Shown here one piece after another: positions 44,190 to 54,968 of a DNA stretch of 64,000 nt. Position 1 is the first letter of the stretch; every line of letters begins with the position of its first letter. Under the pieces are notes generated by a model. The model saw only the letters and a list, made by a program, of their open reading frames with translations, was not told the DNA's origin and did no database searches. The translations under genes and the position numbers were made by a program. The DNA comes from Tridacna crocea. Taxonomy: Eukaryota > Mollusca > Bivalvia > Cardiida > Cardiidae. The stretch is from assembly GCA_943736015.1 (NCBI GenBank), contig OX031064.1:38181361-38245360 (forward strand), read 5' to 3'.

Positions 44190-44415
44190 TCCCATTACCA
44201 TACAATCCCTACTTTTGATGCCCCTGAGAAAGAAGCCTTTAGAAAACAGTGTGGGAAAAGGAGAAAATGCTGGTAACCAGCATTTTCTCCTTTTCCCACA
44301 ATGTTTTCTACCCTTCACAAAACAAAATTCAAATTTTTGGTCACTTTGATTTTGTCGTCTGCAAATGTTTTCAATTAGGACAAGCCTAAAATTTTCTCAT
44401 GTGGTAAAGGGCTAT
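44190..44415 (+). mobile_element. TTAA-hairpin MITE, ends eroded
   Basis: CCCATTACCATACAATCCC to GTGGTAAAGGGC, with a perfect hairpin at about 44242-44308. Confidence 0.8.
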
Positions 44416-44734
44416 AAGATTGGTGCTAAGAACAGTGGTGCTACTATATACTTACTTGAGTACTATTTCAGCATGTACTCTGCCATTTTCAATTTTTTGT
44501 TACATAGAAAAATATACTTTATACATATTTTTTACCCATTTTTGTTTGTTTTATGGGACATGTCTGCCCTTCTATGCAAGTGTTGTGATTTTGTATTAGA
44601 ATTTTAGATTTAGGTATATTAAAAAGAAAAAGAGTGTAGATTCTCTGTGTGCTTTTATCTTTTTTCTTGTCATATGCATTAGATTGTAAAGAAGACATTC
44701 TGTACCTTTCAGCCATGTTGCATGTTTTATCGTT

Positions 44735-44995
44735 TTCAAAGCAATCCCAAATTTAAATGATAACATAATTGAAAATGCAGAAAACGCTGGGACCCAGCTT
44801 TTTTCTCTGTTTCCCACAACAGTTTTCTAAATTTTCAACACCATGCTCTGAACAATACCAAGCTTTTACTGCTCTGACGAAAAAGGCTTTTGAAAACATG
44901 GGAAGCATTGAAAATGCTGGTAACCAGCATTTTTTCTGTTACATTTTCACTTTTTCCACCACATGTTTGATCTTCTAAAGACATTCAATTTTTAT
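44735..44995 (+). mobile_element. Two degraded TTAA-family hairpins
   Basis: Hairpins at about 44775-44825 and 44893-44955, with arms eroded. Confidence 0.5.
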
Positions 44996-45004
44996 GAGAT
45001 ATTT

Positions 45005-45225
45005 AATCCTTTACAAAACGAAAAAAGATTAGACTGGTTCAAGTTGAAGGTACTTGCAGACGACAAAATAAACATAACTCAAAATTTGAAATTTCTTTCC
45101 AGCAGGGTAGAAAATGTTGTGTGAAAAGGAGATTACCAGCATTTTCTCCTTTTCATACCATGTTTTCAAAAGGCTTCTATCTCGGGGTCGTAAAAACAAG
45201 GGATTGGTTGGTAAACTGCAAAACT
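45005..45225 (-). mobile_element. TTAA-hairpin MITE, left arm shortened
   Basis: CCTTTACAAAACGAAAAAAG to GGTTGGTAAAC; the left hairpin arm has lost about 15 bases. Confidence 0.65.
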
Positions 45226-45329
45226 GCTTGAAAAGATAGTAAGTTGTATTAGTACTGGTTTGAGAAAGCCAGAAAACACATGTGTGTCATCAACTGCCAT
45301 GTTATGACCTTAGCTGTTAAACCCCAATA

Positions 45330-45535
45330 CAACCAAACAACCAAACTGAGGGTATTTGCAGACGACAATTTAAATATTGCTCACATAATGGAGTTGTTCT
45401 TTGAAATGGCAGAAAATGTTGTGGGAAAAAGAGAAAATGCTGATTACCATCATTTTCTCTTTTTTCCCCAGAACATTTTCAACTGTTTTATTCCCCAAGG
45501 TTGGGTAGACTCTGGATTATTTGGTAAAGGGTTAA
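45330..45535 (-). mobile_element. TTAA-hairpin MITE, left end lost
   Basis: Right TTAA 45532-45535; hairpin at about 45412-45480. It follows a SINE-tail scrap (45280-45335). Confidence 0.65.
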
Positions 45536-45589
45536 ACTGTAGTGTACCAAATGAAAGGGATTTTTTTCCCTAAGAAGAAAAGACAAGAC

Positions 45590-46150
45590 GTTCCGAAATT
45601 TAACCTGCAGACTGCTCAGCACGGCTGAAGGACCTGTTGCACACAGTGTAAATGAAGACCAGACTCCATTAAACGTGCAGTCCGATCTTGGATCTGCATT
45701 GCCCAATAAGGAGAACTTTTTTTCCCCAAAGTACCTTTGAATTAGCAAACTATGGTGTGTAGTATCAGTTTGAAAGATTCAGTCGACTAATTTGCCAGTT
45801 TAATGATTAAAACGTTTCAGCAAGACCATGTTTTACAGAGCTGCACATTATGGAGATGAGATCAGGCACTTTAGAAAAAGAATCCTAATTTTGATATTTC
45901 ATTATTGGCAAAAAAGTTGGTCTTCAAGGTTGCATTTTATTTCCCCAGCAGGGGAAAAGTAAAAAGATTAGGGATTTATATATATAGAAAGTCAAAAGTA
46001 CGTGGAATCAATCCTTTATGTATAAAATCAATTCATCATCATGTTGAAAACGTTTTGCCACAAGATATACTGTCTTTGTTTGTCACCAGTCTCTTTTTAA
46101 GGTTAATATTCTGACAAAAAGAAAACGAAAAAGGTGAATATAGAAAAAAA
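45590..46150. other. GATCTTGATC repeat copy and unassigned DNA
   Basis: A repeat at about 45610-45700 (CAGACTCCATTAAACGTGCAG, GATCTTGGATC). The remainder is unrecognised. Confidence 0.4.
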
Positions 46151-46345
46151 ATGAATAAGCCATGCTCTGTAAAAAAGGGGTTTAATGCATATGCAAAAAG
46201 TATCGACTCAGGTCAGCCTGCGCCGTCTGCGCAGGCCGAACTGAGTCAATACTTTTTGCCAGTGATAAGTTCTCTGCATGTCAGAGGACCAGTCATCCTC
46301 ATGATTCAGTGGGTTCTTAGGAAAAACATTTCGCTATAATTATGT
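46150..46345 (+). mobile_element. F4 hairpin element, uninterrupted
   Basis: GCCATGCTCTGTAAAAAAGG, TTTAATGCATATGC, then a hairpin AAAAAGTATCGACTCAGGTC / CGAACTGAGTCAATACTTTT and TTCTCTGCATGTCAGAGGAC. It provides the empty-site comparison for 15019-15440. Confidence 0.75.
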
Positions 46346-46411
46346 AACGACATGCCTGGTATCATAGATGACGCAGATGCATTGAACCCCCCCCTTTTGC
46401 CAGAGTGCCAC

Positions 46412-47334
46412 TTAAATTATCTGCAGAGCCACCATGGTTTTCAAGAGCTGAACAAGTTCTGCTGCCATCTTGGGATCCATGGTCGGGTTGTACCTTAGAA
46501 GCATTGACTGTTGCGTAACTTTTGAGGGTGCGGCCATCTTCCCTTGTCCTAGAGCTCTGCCGCGCTGTGTTCCCGATGGTTGCGGGTTCTGGGAGGAGAG
46601 AAGCTGAGATAACAGCATTTGCTCAATCTGGGTTTCCAGAGATAGCTGTGGAACGAGTAAGGACATTCCTGGAAGCTGACCCATTGGAAATGCTGATGGG
46701 CGCGCAGATCGGCCAAAGGTTGGTAGTGGTTGCATAGGCTGTCCTACAATCGGCTGTTGCTTCATAGTTTGTCCCATAGCTGGTCGTGGCATAGCTTGTT
46801 CTTCACCAGCTTCTTGTTGAACTGGTTGTCCTGCAGCCGGTTGTTGTTGCATAGGTTGTCCTGAAGCCGACTGTTGTTGCACAGGTTGCTCCTCACCTGC
46901 TTCTTGTTGCATAGGTAATCCAACTGGTAGTTGTTGCTGGTTGGGTTGTCCTACAGTTGGCTGCTGTTGCAAGACTTGTTCTTCACCGGGTTGGTTTTGC
47001 AAAGGTCCTAAAGCCACCTTTTGCTGCATAGGTAGTCCGATACCTGGTTGCAGTTGAATTGTTTCCGAACTGGGTTGCTGTGAAATAGGTTGTCCTACGG
47101 CCGGTATAGATAATAGCTGTGGGTCAGCTGATATTGGAATGGACGGAAGTTGGTTTCCTGTGCCTAATTTATTTTGTTGACCACTACCCGGTAGAAAGTT
47201 CTCTCCCGCCAGAAGTGCGTAAAGGCCTTTCATATCCGCGCCGATGTCCTTTTTAGGCATACCAAATTGTCGACCAGGTAGCAAAGGATTCGTCTTCATC
47301 ACACCCGGTCCTTGCAACTGACCAGCACTCAGTC
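46412..47334 (-). CDS. Secreted Gln/Pro-rich repeat protein, exon 2
   Basis: Main exon of a 326-residue protein (58 + 923 coding nt). Acceptor TTTATTTAAACAG; stop TAA at 46412-46414. After the signal peptide the mature chain has no Cys. Residues about 25-105 are Gly/Pro/Leu-rich (GMPKKDIGADMKGLYALLAG). Residues about 136-220 hold a 30-residue repeat starting GEEQ three times at exact intervals, made of GQPMQQQP-type units, with Gln near 30% there. The C-terminal about 35 residues (NPTMDPKMAAELVQLLKTMV) look amphipathic and helical. Gln-rich secreted proteins without Cys occur in invertebrate extracellular matrices such as shell or byssus; that role is inference only. It sits about 4 kb from the Kazal gene on the same strand. 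Family not recognised. Confidence 0.85.
46718..46987 (-). repeat. 90-bp in-frame tandem repeat within exon 2
   Basis: Three units of 90 bp, each beginning with the codons for GEEQ. The third is more diverged. Confidence 0.8.
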
Positions 47335-47950
47335 CTGTTTAAATAATAAACAGATTTGTAAGTCTTCAAATATATACTGCCAATGCGCAAAACAGAATGA
47401 TATATATGTATAACAATGTAACAATTCTTATTCGGTGGTACCGTCTTCTCGCTGTTAAAAAAGGGAAAATGTTCATAAATATATACTATTATTTTAAACA
47501 ATAGGTTATACATTGGGCAATGAAAAATTTAAGGCAATATTAGTTTGTGAAATGATAACTTGTCAGTGTTTGAGTGTCTCATATTATAAGTACACTCGAT
47601 TATGTTCACGCTGTGATTAATTTTATCAAGCTTTCTTTTTATAGCGTCAAAAAAACATGGTATTCTGTTCATGCTTCCACTCGTCACAACTCGGTCGTTT
47701 CCATAACTGCAAGTAACTTGGTCGACTGATCACCTGAGGTCAAATCCAGTGAAAATGTTACAATGTCCTGAGGTTTTATTGTCTTTTATATGATACTCTT
47801 ACAAAAGAGAGCAAGGCCTTGTCACCAGTTTAGTATCTCGTATCTTATGTTGAAAAGCCACCATGTCCTACTAGCAGAATGTCACACTCTTCTGAGGTGA
47901 TAAGATGGTTTCTTAGACCTAACAGTCATCAAAATTAAAAAAAAATATCA
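47335..47950. other. Intron of Gln-rich gene, unassigned
   Basis: No repeat or exon recognised in this part of the intron. Confidence 0.45.
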
Positions 47951-47964
47951 TACATGTACATTAT

Positions 47965-48478
47965 TAGTTGTACGATTAGGTGGCAGGAGACTTGGAAAGT
48001 TGTTCACGGCTGTGGTTAATCATGTCGGCCCAAGCCGAAGGCGAGGGTGCGACATGAATCACCACAGCCGGGAACAACTTTCCAAGTCCCCTGCAGCCTG
48101 ACCGTACAACGAATTTATTATACTGCAAAGTTTCACGTTTCAAAGCGCGCTAATCGAAATTTTCCTGTATTACTATCTCACAAATCGAGCATGATGACGA
48201 AATAGAAATTCCCTTCTGAATGCCCCAATTCAATGAAAACTGATTGGAAACTGACGTCACTAAAACGTATAGTTTGGTGCATAAATGTGCAGTCCAGATG
48301 GTGATCGATCGACGCCGTCATTTTGGATGTTGTGTTGCACGTGTAGCGTTGTTTACGGGGGACTCAAAAGGGAAACTGGCTTTGCGTGGTTTTAGCCAGG
48401 GAACATGATACATAATATATGTTCCCGGCATGTTAACCAATCAGATTACGAGAAATTTCTTTGCAGTATGATAAAACA
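47965..48478. mobile_element. Foldback element in the intron of the Gln-rich gene
   Basis: The left part is a strong hairpin: AGACTTGGAAAGTTGTTC and CACGGCTGTGG face CCACAGCCGGGAACAACTTT. The outer TTATACTGCAAAG (48118) faces CTTTGCAGTATGATAA (48460), suggesting a composite of about 0.5 kb. Confidence 0.65.
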
Positions 48479-48951
48479 CATGATAGATCTACCATGGCGT
48501 ACTAACAAAATATTGACGTGTTTCATTTGTCAAAATTTTCTTATAATACGATAACTGTATACACAATTTAATTATAGAGGCATGTTAACAAGATAGGACG
48601 AGAAACTGGCATGATAAAATGGTAACCGAATGATAAGATATTGCTTCAAACAGACAACACGGTATTAAAACTAAGAATAGTTTGAGGAAAAAGCACGACC
48701 CTTAGAGAAGATAGCGTAAAATAAGTTCAGAAAATAGCTCGGCCTTTGACAAGATAGCATGAGGCATTGACCCTTTAAGCGATAGACTCAGGCTGAACCT
48801 ACTTTTTGCGGACATTGTAGATGCAGCAAAGGAATTAAATCCTTAATATTATAAAAAAAAAAAGTAGTTAAACAATTTGTAACACCATCATGAGTATTCT
48901 TAGACAAAAGTCTGTCCTATACCAAGTTCTCTGCATGCAATTTTTAGGCAT
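48479..48951. other. Unassigned intron sequence
   Basis: Short A11 run near 48853; nothing else recognised. Confidence 0.4.
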
Positions 48952-49180
48952 TTAACCCTTTCCCAAATGACAAAATTTTGGACTAGACCAAATTGAAAGC
49001 GGTTGCAGACAACAAATCTAATGCAATGCAAATGATGATTTTTGTGTATGAAAGGGTAGAAAACATTGTTCGAATAGGAGAAAATGCTGGTTACCAGCAT
49101 TTTCTCCTTTTCATACAATGTTTTCAAAAGCCTTCTTTCCCAGCATCGTAAAAAATAGGGATTGTTTGGGAAAGGGTTAA
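48952..49180 (-). mobile_element. TTAA-hairpin MITE in the intron, complete
   Basis: TTAA at 48952-48955 and 49177-49180, with a good hairpin (GTTCGAATAGG at the left base, slightly unpaired). Confidence 0.85.
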
Positions 49181-49982
49181 ATAGCAATTTACCTGAAAAA
49201 ATTTCAGAACGCCTATTCTGCTATAGGGTTTAGCAGAAAGATGCTTGAATTACATGGAGTTATTTAGATTTGTGCGTTGGTAAAGAACATTGACGGAAAA
49301 GAAGAAAATGCTCGCTAAAAGAGTCGTATTCTTTTCTTACAACGCTTTCGAAAGCTATAATATTCATGATTGTTACAACACAGACTATGATTGTTTATTT
49401 AGTTAAGGACGTGTTTCAGTGAACAAATAGTAAAAAATTATAGTAAATACCATTATGTGCAAAAAATGCATGGATCATGGCTATTTTGACTCGATATCAA
49501 CGACAAAAATACATGTGCAGTAAGATGCGCGCGTACATTTGTCATATACGCTTTTAAGCTGATAAATAAAATGTAACCTACACATTCAATAAGTAGGAGA
49601 GACCGACACATTGGGATCTTCAAAGAATATCTGGTCAGAAAGTCTCAAGTTATCGGAAATACGGAAAACAGATCAGATTGCACGTTCTGTGAAGTCTGAC
49701 ATTGATCTGTATTGTCCGCAATACATTGCACGGCATGCTTCGTGCTTAGACAGTATGACTGTGTTCTACAAATCTTGTTCGAAGAAGTACATTATTCAAC
49801 CTACACAACGATAAGTTTGACACAAAACAATTAAAGATTTCTCTGATATAACATACAGATTCCAAAATTCTTTTTGTGAAAGTTCAAAGTTTCATCTGTC
49901 TACCAAACTTACTATCAGAAATATTACTAGAAAAGTTTTCTGGTAGCAAATAAGTAAGTTGTTAAAAGACTTAAGTACTTAC
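49181..49982. other. Remaining intron, one eroded hairpin
   Basis: Eroded MITE hairpin at about 49275-49345. The rest, including a 67-codon open frame at 49611-49814, is unassigned. Confidence 0.4.
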
Positions 49983-50040
49983 CGATATAACATATCGAAA
50001 TAAAGAGACTGATTTTCGTAACGACTCCAAATTCCACCAT
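49983..50040 (-). CDS. Secreted Gln/Pro-rich repeat protein, exon 1 (signal peptide)
   Basis: Begins with ATG at 50040-50038 and reads MVEFGVVTKISLFISICYIG across the splice, with donor GTAAGT. The phase (ATC G + GA) matches exon 2, which continues LSAGQLQGPG. The hydrophobic run plus LSA-G gives a plausible signal peptide cleaved near residue 23. An AAATATAT sequence and a possible acceptor (ATCCAACAG) lie just upstream, so a leader exon is possible. Confidence 0.85.
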
Positions 50041-50275
50041 TCTGCCACTCTGTTGGATATATTTAGAAAAGAAGAACTTTAAATTTTTTTCCAAGTACCA
50101 AGTTACTTAGTTGAAATGTTTGCCTGTGCAATGCCCTGCAATCTTGACAATTAAAAGGAACGCTGATGCTTTTAAATGGAATGGTGATTCAGTCCACAAG
50201 GTTTTTCGTGACAAATGCCATCACGAACATAGAGAGGGAAGATATTAATTATACTTTAGTCTTTTGTTTATCATC

Positions 50276-50497
50276 ATGCAATCGTCATTTTTCATGAAAG
50301 TAGTACCCCTCATTTTTTATGCGGTTCTGTGTTGGTCAGTGGTATGGGCGTATGTTTTGTACACAAGAAGTCATTGGCAAAGCTCTTTAGGGCACAAGCA
50401 GAGTTTTGACGGATCTCTGAAAGTCATAATACAGGTAGTTGCTGCCGTGATATGGCCTTTTCTTTTTGAACAAGAGAAATCATTTTGTCGTCGTTAA
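50276..50497 (+). CDS. Possible small hydrophobic protein
   Basis: An uninterrupted frame of 73 residues from ATG at 50276, divergent from the Gln-rich gene 235 bp away. It reads MQSSFFMKVVPLIFYAVLCW then SVVWAYVLYTRSHW, so it starts with a signal-anchor-like segment, and a second hydrophobic stretch (VIIQVVAAVIWPFLF) lies near the end. No family recognised and no splice or poly(A) support. It may be a chance frame. Confidence 0.25.
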   Translation: MQSSFFMKVVPLIFYAVLCWSVVWAYVLYTRSHWQSSLGHKQSFDGSLKVIIQVVAAVIWPFLFEQEKSFCRR

Positions 50498-50550
50498 TAA
50501 CGTTTTTTTTTTTCGGTGTGTGTGTGGGGGGGGGGGGGGGGGGGGGGCTA
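50498..50550 (+). repeat. Poly-T/poly-G low-complexity tract
   Basis: T10, GTGTGTGTG, then an uninterrupted G run of about 22 bases at 50526-50547. Confidence 0.9.
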
Positions 50551-50666
50551 ATAACCACAGTTACTGAGACTTAGATGTGCTTCCAAATGGTTAAGCGCAA
50601 AGTGTGTGTACAAAACGATTTATTATTTTTTTGTTAAGATCTAAAGCATGTGTGTCCTGTTTGGTC

Positions 50667-50886
50667 TTAACCCTTTACTCCATAGATACTCATTTCTTCG
50701 CATTGCTTGTAAGAGCCTTTGGAAAACATTCTGGCAAAAGGTGAAATTGCTCGTGACGAGCAATTTCACCTTTTGTCACAATATTTTCTATGCTATCAAA
50801 ATGTGTCATATACACATAAGAAACGGCTTCATCCTTGCAGTTCATTTAGAGATACCATAGAAATGCCTCATGGGATAAAGGGTTAA
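50667..50886 (+). mobile_element. TTAA-hairpin MITE, GGTGAAATTGCTC subfamily
   Basis: TTAA at 50667-50670 and 50883-50886. Hairpin GGCAAAAGGTGAAATTGCTC / GAGCAATTTCACCTTTTGTC. Confidence 0.85.
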
Positions 50887-50984
50887 ACAGCCAATTGGCT
50901 ACAATGACTGACTGAAGCACACCAGAATGTACATGTACGTCAATTCTTTCATTGGTACTTATACAAATACCTATTCTACCCATA

Positions 50985-51185
50985 TTTCTTTATATATAGA
51001 CATGTACATGTATATTCAGAATGTGAAGTATCTACAGTTATCTATTCCACCCATATTTTTTTATATAGACATGTACATGTATATTCAGTATGTGAAGTAT
51101 CTACAGTTATCTATTCTACCCATATTTTTTCATATAGACATGTACATATATATTCAGTATGTGAGGTATCTACAGTCATCTGTAT
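50985..51185 (+). repeat. 69-bp minisatellite, about three units
   Basis: GACATGTACATGTATATTC recurs at 50999, 51068 and 51137, a period of exactly 69 bp. Because 69 is a multiple of three the frame stays open (YIDMYMYIQ), but there is no sign it is a gene. Confidence 0.85.
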
Positions 51186-51499
51186 CTAGCGTAAGTTGGC
51201 TTTGTCGTTTGAAAACTCTTAACATTTTTTGTTTGATTAATTTTCTATAATACTGAAATCAGCAATGAATTGTGCTGTCAAGCTATCTATGTTGTTACAG
51301 GGATATATATTTGGTTTCACACGCTAAATTGATACAGTAGTTCCCAAACTTTCAGTTGTCATCAAAGATGCTTGTACAAAAAATTTGGAACTACTTTTTG
51401 TTGCCGACATTATCTTCCGCTTCTGCTTTGTATTTTTGTATCAAAATGAATGTCGAAATCCCTGGACATGTATTTACCAACAATTTCTAAATTACATTC
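51186..51499. other. Unassigned sequence
   Basis: Nothing recognised. Confidence 0.4.
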
Positions 51500-51727
51500 T
51501 TAACCCTTTACTCAATATATATTCATTTTAACACAGTGAAGAAAACAGCCTTAGGAAAACATTATGGAAAAAGGTGAAATTGCTCAAATGAGCAATTTCA
51601 CCTTTTTCCACAATGTTTTCTATGGAATCTGTATCGTTAAACTCCTTAATAGCCACATTTCAGTTGTTGTCTGCAGCTTCTTTGAATTTGGGACGGTCTC
51701 ACAATGGTATATCAGGGAATGGGTTAA
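51500..51727 (+). mobile_element. TTAA-hairpin MITE, GGTGAAATTGCTC subfamily
   Basis: TTAA at 51500-51503 and 51724-51727. Hairpin GGAAAAAGGTGAAATTGCTC with TTTCACCTTTTTCCAC. The G/C pair of the 26490 copy is an A/T pair here. Confidence 0.85.
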
Positions 51728-52415
51728 TATAAGGATAAACCTATTAGAATTGGCATATTAGAAATTGTAATATTTTAAAATTTTGAAAATTCCGTATATG
51801 TGGACTAAGGACGTTGTTTACGATGATTTTTAAATACGGGGGCCTGATGGAAAGGTCTCCGAGTTAGTATGTAGCTCTTTTTTCATGTTTCTTTATCGTT
51901 GCCGCAAATTTCATGCAACTTTATGTCACTATGAATAATGCGCATGAACAGTGACATCAATTACATACTCATCTACGTGACGGGGCAGTAATTAGCATCG
52001 TCGTGGAAACTTTCAACACGTGACCTAAACCAGACAAATGCTGTCCTTTTTCCGTTCACACATTTGACAACCTTGATGGGAATCAGTAGAAATTGCCTGT
52101 ACATAATGAGCTATTTGTTCTTTTTTCCGCCACGCATGTAGATGTTTGTTTCGTGTAAAGTTTATAAAAACTGGTTTTTAAGGACACATTTTAATTCGTC
52201 CGTAGGAAGCTTCAGGATGGTGACGAGTTAAAGGGTAAAACACGTGATAACAGTCCACGTCATTAAAAATCTGCTGCACCCTGCTGTTAAAAAAGGAAAT
52301 TAACATTTTCCTGCCTGTCAGACTTTACCAAATCTACTATTTAAATGGCGCATTGTAATAAAGTATATTTGCCCCAAAAGAGTCTGTATTGTGATCGAGC
52401 TGCCGATCAGCATCA
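51728..52415. other. Unassigned sequence
   Basis: No exon or repeat recognised. Confidence 0.4.
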
Positions 52416-52614
52416 GGGCCCGTATTCCTCCACAATTCTTAAGATCGTTCTCTGTCTTATTCTTCAAGATTTTCTGATAGTGAAAATAAGAGAACATCTG
52501 ATTGGCTAAACCATATGGTTTAGCCAATCAGAAGTTCTGTTACTTCCACACTGACGAAATTTTGAAGAATAAGACTAAGAATATTCTTAGGAATGGTTAG
52601 TGAATACGAGCCCC
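52416..52614. mobile_element. CCAAT palindromic MITE
   Basis: Centre GATTGGCTAAACCATATGGT / GGTTTAGCCAATC. The outer arms are somewhat diverged (CTCCACAATTC). Confidence 0.85.
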
Positions 52615-52935
52615 GTCTACATAACCTCTTTTGAAAGAATAAGACCAGTCCAGAAGAAAGGCTAGTGCGATAACATTTTTTTCCTAGTCTTGCTTAACAT
52701 TTTTTCATATCTTCCATATATCCATTACGAATTCTTTATACGTTCTAACACATGTTTTGAGAAAACTACTGCTTCATATAAACAACTTTTTCAAAGTTCA
52801 TTTCACTGAACATCATTTAAGAAAAAAAGGAGAGGAAGAGCAACAATTTTACTTTTATATTCATCCTATCTATTTCAGATGCAGGTAGGCTATTTATTTC
52901 GGATGTCGTCGTCATTAGAGTCATAGATCCACATG

Positions 52936-53212
52936 ATTGGCTTGCAACATGCGAAATGGGGCATTCGGACATTTGCGTAAAGTGTCGTCTAGGATGAGCC
53001 TGCGCAGTCCGTGCAGGCTCATCCGAGACGGCACTTTACGACTACATGAGACTTTGTGCAACAGTAGACTTGCACAAAAACAGAAAATGACATAAAAGTG
53101 GAAGGTGCTGCCTCGGATCAGCGTGTTGCAGTCCGCGCGGACTAATCATGGCGAGACGACACTTTACACACATTTCCGGATACCTCTTTTTGCGTGTCGC
53201 GGGCCATTTATT
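52936..53212. mobile_element. GC-rich double-hairpin MITE (F3)
   Basis: Inverted ends GGGGCATTCGGACATTTGCG and the reverse at about 53170-53210. The inside has two hairpins with GTAAAGTGTCGTC...GACGGCACTTTAC arms and TGCGCAGTCC loops. Confidence 0.8.
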
Positions 53213-53654
53213 GTCAGCAGAAACTTCTATCTAGACTAGACTAAGATTTTGCCATCTGACACAGGGTTAAAAATGCCTTTCTGTCCCTTATATTTTTATG
53301 TGTTAGGGCACTTTTCGATTCCAAGGGACAAATGCTTTGGCAGAAAGTCTTTGTTCTGTACGCGGAGGAATTTTGCCTAGAATGAGCTGCCCTAACAAAT
53401 CAGGGTTACCGAAAGCTTTCTTGCTGTTAAAACTAGATTAAAACTTTATTTGTTGCGATGTGTCTTTTTTCGAAAATAGTCATTTACTATGATAAGTCAT
53501 ATCTAAATAGTTATAAGTTGTGATAAATCATTTTTAACAAGGTGTGATTGTGTCAAATATGAGACACATCCTTTTATGTCACACTGTTTTTTATTCCAAG
53601 GACCAAAGTGGAAATGAGGGATTCATAAACCCTTTTTTGTGTAACCTTTCGCAT
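53213..53654. other. Unassigned sequence
   Basis: Nothing recognised apart from a MITE-end scrap at 53230-53270. Confidence 0.4.
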
Positions 53655-53883
53655 TTAATCCATTACCACACAATCCCTACTTTTGACGCCCCTGAGAAAG
53701 AAGCCTTTAGAAAACATTGTTGGAAAAGAAGAAAATGCTGGTAACCAGTATTTTCTCCTTTTCTCACAATGTTTTCTACTCTTCACAAAACAAATTTCAA
53801 ATTCTCAGTCAGTTATATTTCGTCGTCTGCAAATGCTTTCGATTTGGACAAACCTAAAATTTTGTCGTTTGGTAATGAGTTAA
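53655..53883 (+). mobile_element. TTAA-hairpin MITE, complete
   Basis: TTAA at 53655-53658 and 53880-53883. Confidence 0.9.
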
Positions 53884-54060
53884 ATATAGTTGGATATAAT
53901 TTGATTACCGTGATCATTCTATCTCATGTATACAGTGCTTTTACTTTACGACAATTTTTATGCAGAGATAAATCTATCTATATGTTTATGTTTTTGGCTG
54001 GCATGAAAACAGTCCTCATGGTTTCAGATTATTTTTCCCAAGTCATAGAAAAAATTCTGG

Positions 54061-54257
54061 TTTCGTATTCAACAACCATCCTTAGAAAGATTCTTAGTCT
54101 TTTTCTACAAAATTTTGTCAATGTGAAAGTAACAGAACTTCTGATTGGCTAAACAATTTGGTTTAGCCAATCAGAAGCTCTGTTACTTTTACAGACAGGG
54201 AATCTCGAAGAACAAGACAAAGAATGTTCTTAAGAATATTTGGTGAGTACGGACCCT
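54061..54257. mobile_element. CCAAT palindromic MITE near the Kazal gene's end
   Basis: Centre GATTGGCTAAACAATTTGGT; it ends about 140 bp downstream of the Kazal stop codon. Confidence 0.85.
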
Positions 54258-54305
54258 GATTTCATTGAAATAAGGTAGATACGTTGTATTTGTCTTTCTT
54301 GAAAA

Positions 54306-54311
54306 TTTAAT
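54306..54311 (-). promoter_or_regulatory. Possible poly(A) signal ATTAAA of the Kazal gene
   Basis: ATTAAA on the minus strand about 87 bp after the stop codon; a common variant of AATAAA. Confidence 0.35.
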
Positions 54312-54397
54312 TCCTGAAATACAGTGTACAAGAAAACAATACACGATGTTACTATTGCTGCTGTCTCGTGCTCTTCTGTACGATGACAGTGTCTGGT

Positions 54398-54440
54398 CTA
54401 CATGCAAGGGCAAGCATTTTCGCAGGCAATAATCTTCCCC
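54398..54440 (-). CDS. Two-Kazal secreted protein, last exon
   Basis: Acceptor TTTCTTTTTTCCAG; 43 coding nt to TAG at 54398-54400. With the GA of the preceding exon it encodes EGKIIACENACPCM. This supplies the end of the second Kazal domain and parallels SGRAKQCNGPCPC, which ends the first. A longer open frame on this strand (reading GEDYCLRKC) is in a different phase and is not used. Confidence 0.8.
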
Positions 54441-54547
54441 CTGGAAAAAAGAAAGATTAAGACGGGTTAACAAGAGCACTGCATGCGGATCACAACTCTC
54501 GATTGTATTTACTTCTGGAAATAAATTGCACACCGGCAAGTGGTGGG

Positions 54548-54812
54548 ATAATAATTGGGTTGCAACCTGCGAAAAAGGGCATTCGGGCATTTGCGTAAAG
54601 TGTCGTCTCGGTAGTCCGCGCAGGCTAATCCGAGACGGCACTTTACTACTACACTCGATTTTGTGCAACTTTTGACTTGCGCAAAACAGAAAATTGCATA
54701 AAAATGGAAAGTGTCGTTTCGGATTAGCCTGCGCAGACTACTCAGGCTGATCCTAGACGACACCTTACGCAAATATCCGAATGCCCCTTTTCGCATGTTA
54801 TGAGCCATTATG
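54548..54812. mobile_element. GC-rich double-hairpin MITE (F3) in the Kazal gene intron
   Basis: Inverted ends of about 45 bp (CGAAAAAGGGCATTCGGGCA and CGAATGCCCCTTTTCGCATG) around two hairpins. Confidence 0.85.
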
Positions 54813-54968
54813 CAATAGGGAATGCATGATACCAAGAAAGTCATCACAAAATTATGAACCCATAAAATCCAGTTTGTCTCACAAAAGGCTGATTCCTGAG
54901 GTTGAAATAGAATTGTTTTTGATTAAGCCAAAAATAAACCAAAAGCAAATTATTTTCACACAGTGCAC

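Noticed and set aside
46522-46737. Plus-strand open frame of 71 codons
   Set aside because: Antisense shadow of the Gln-rich exon.
54189-54668. Minus-strand frame of 159 codons with CLRKCLP
   Set aside because: Runs through the GC-rich MITE and a CCAAT palindrome. The true Kazal ending uses another frame of the same exon.
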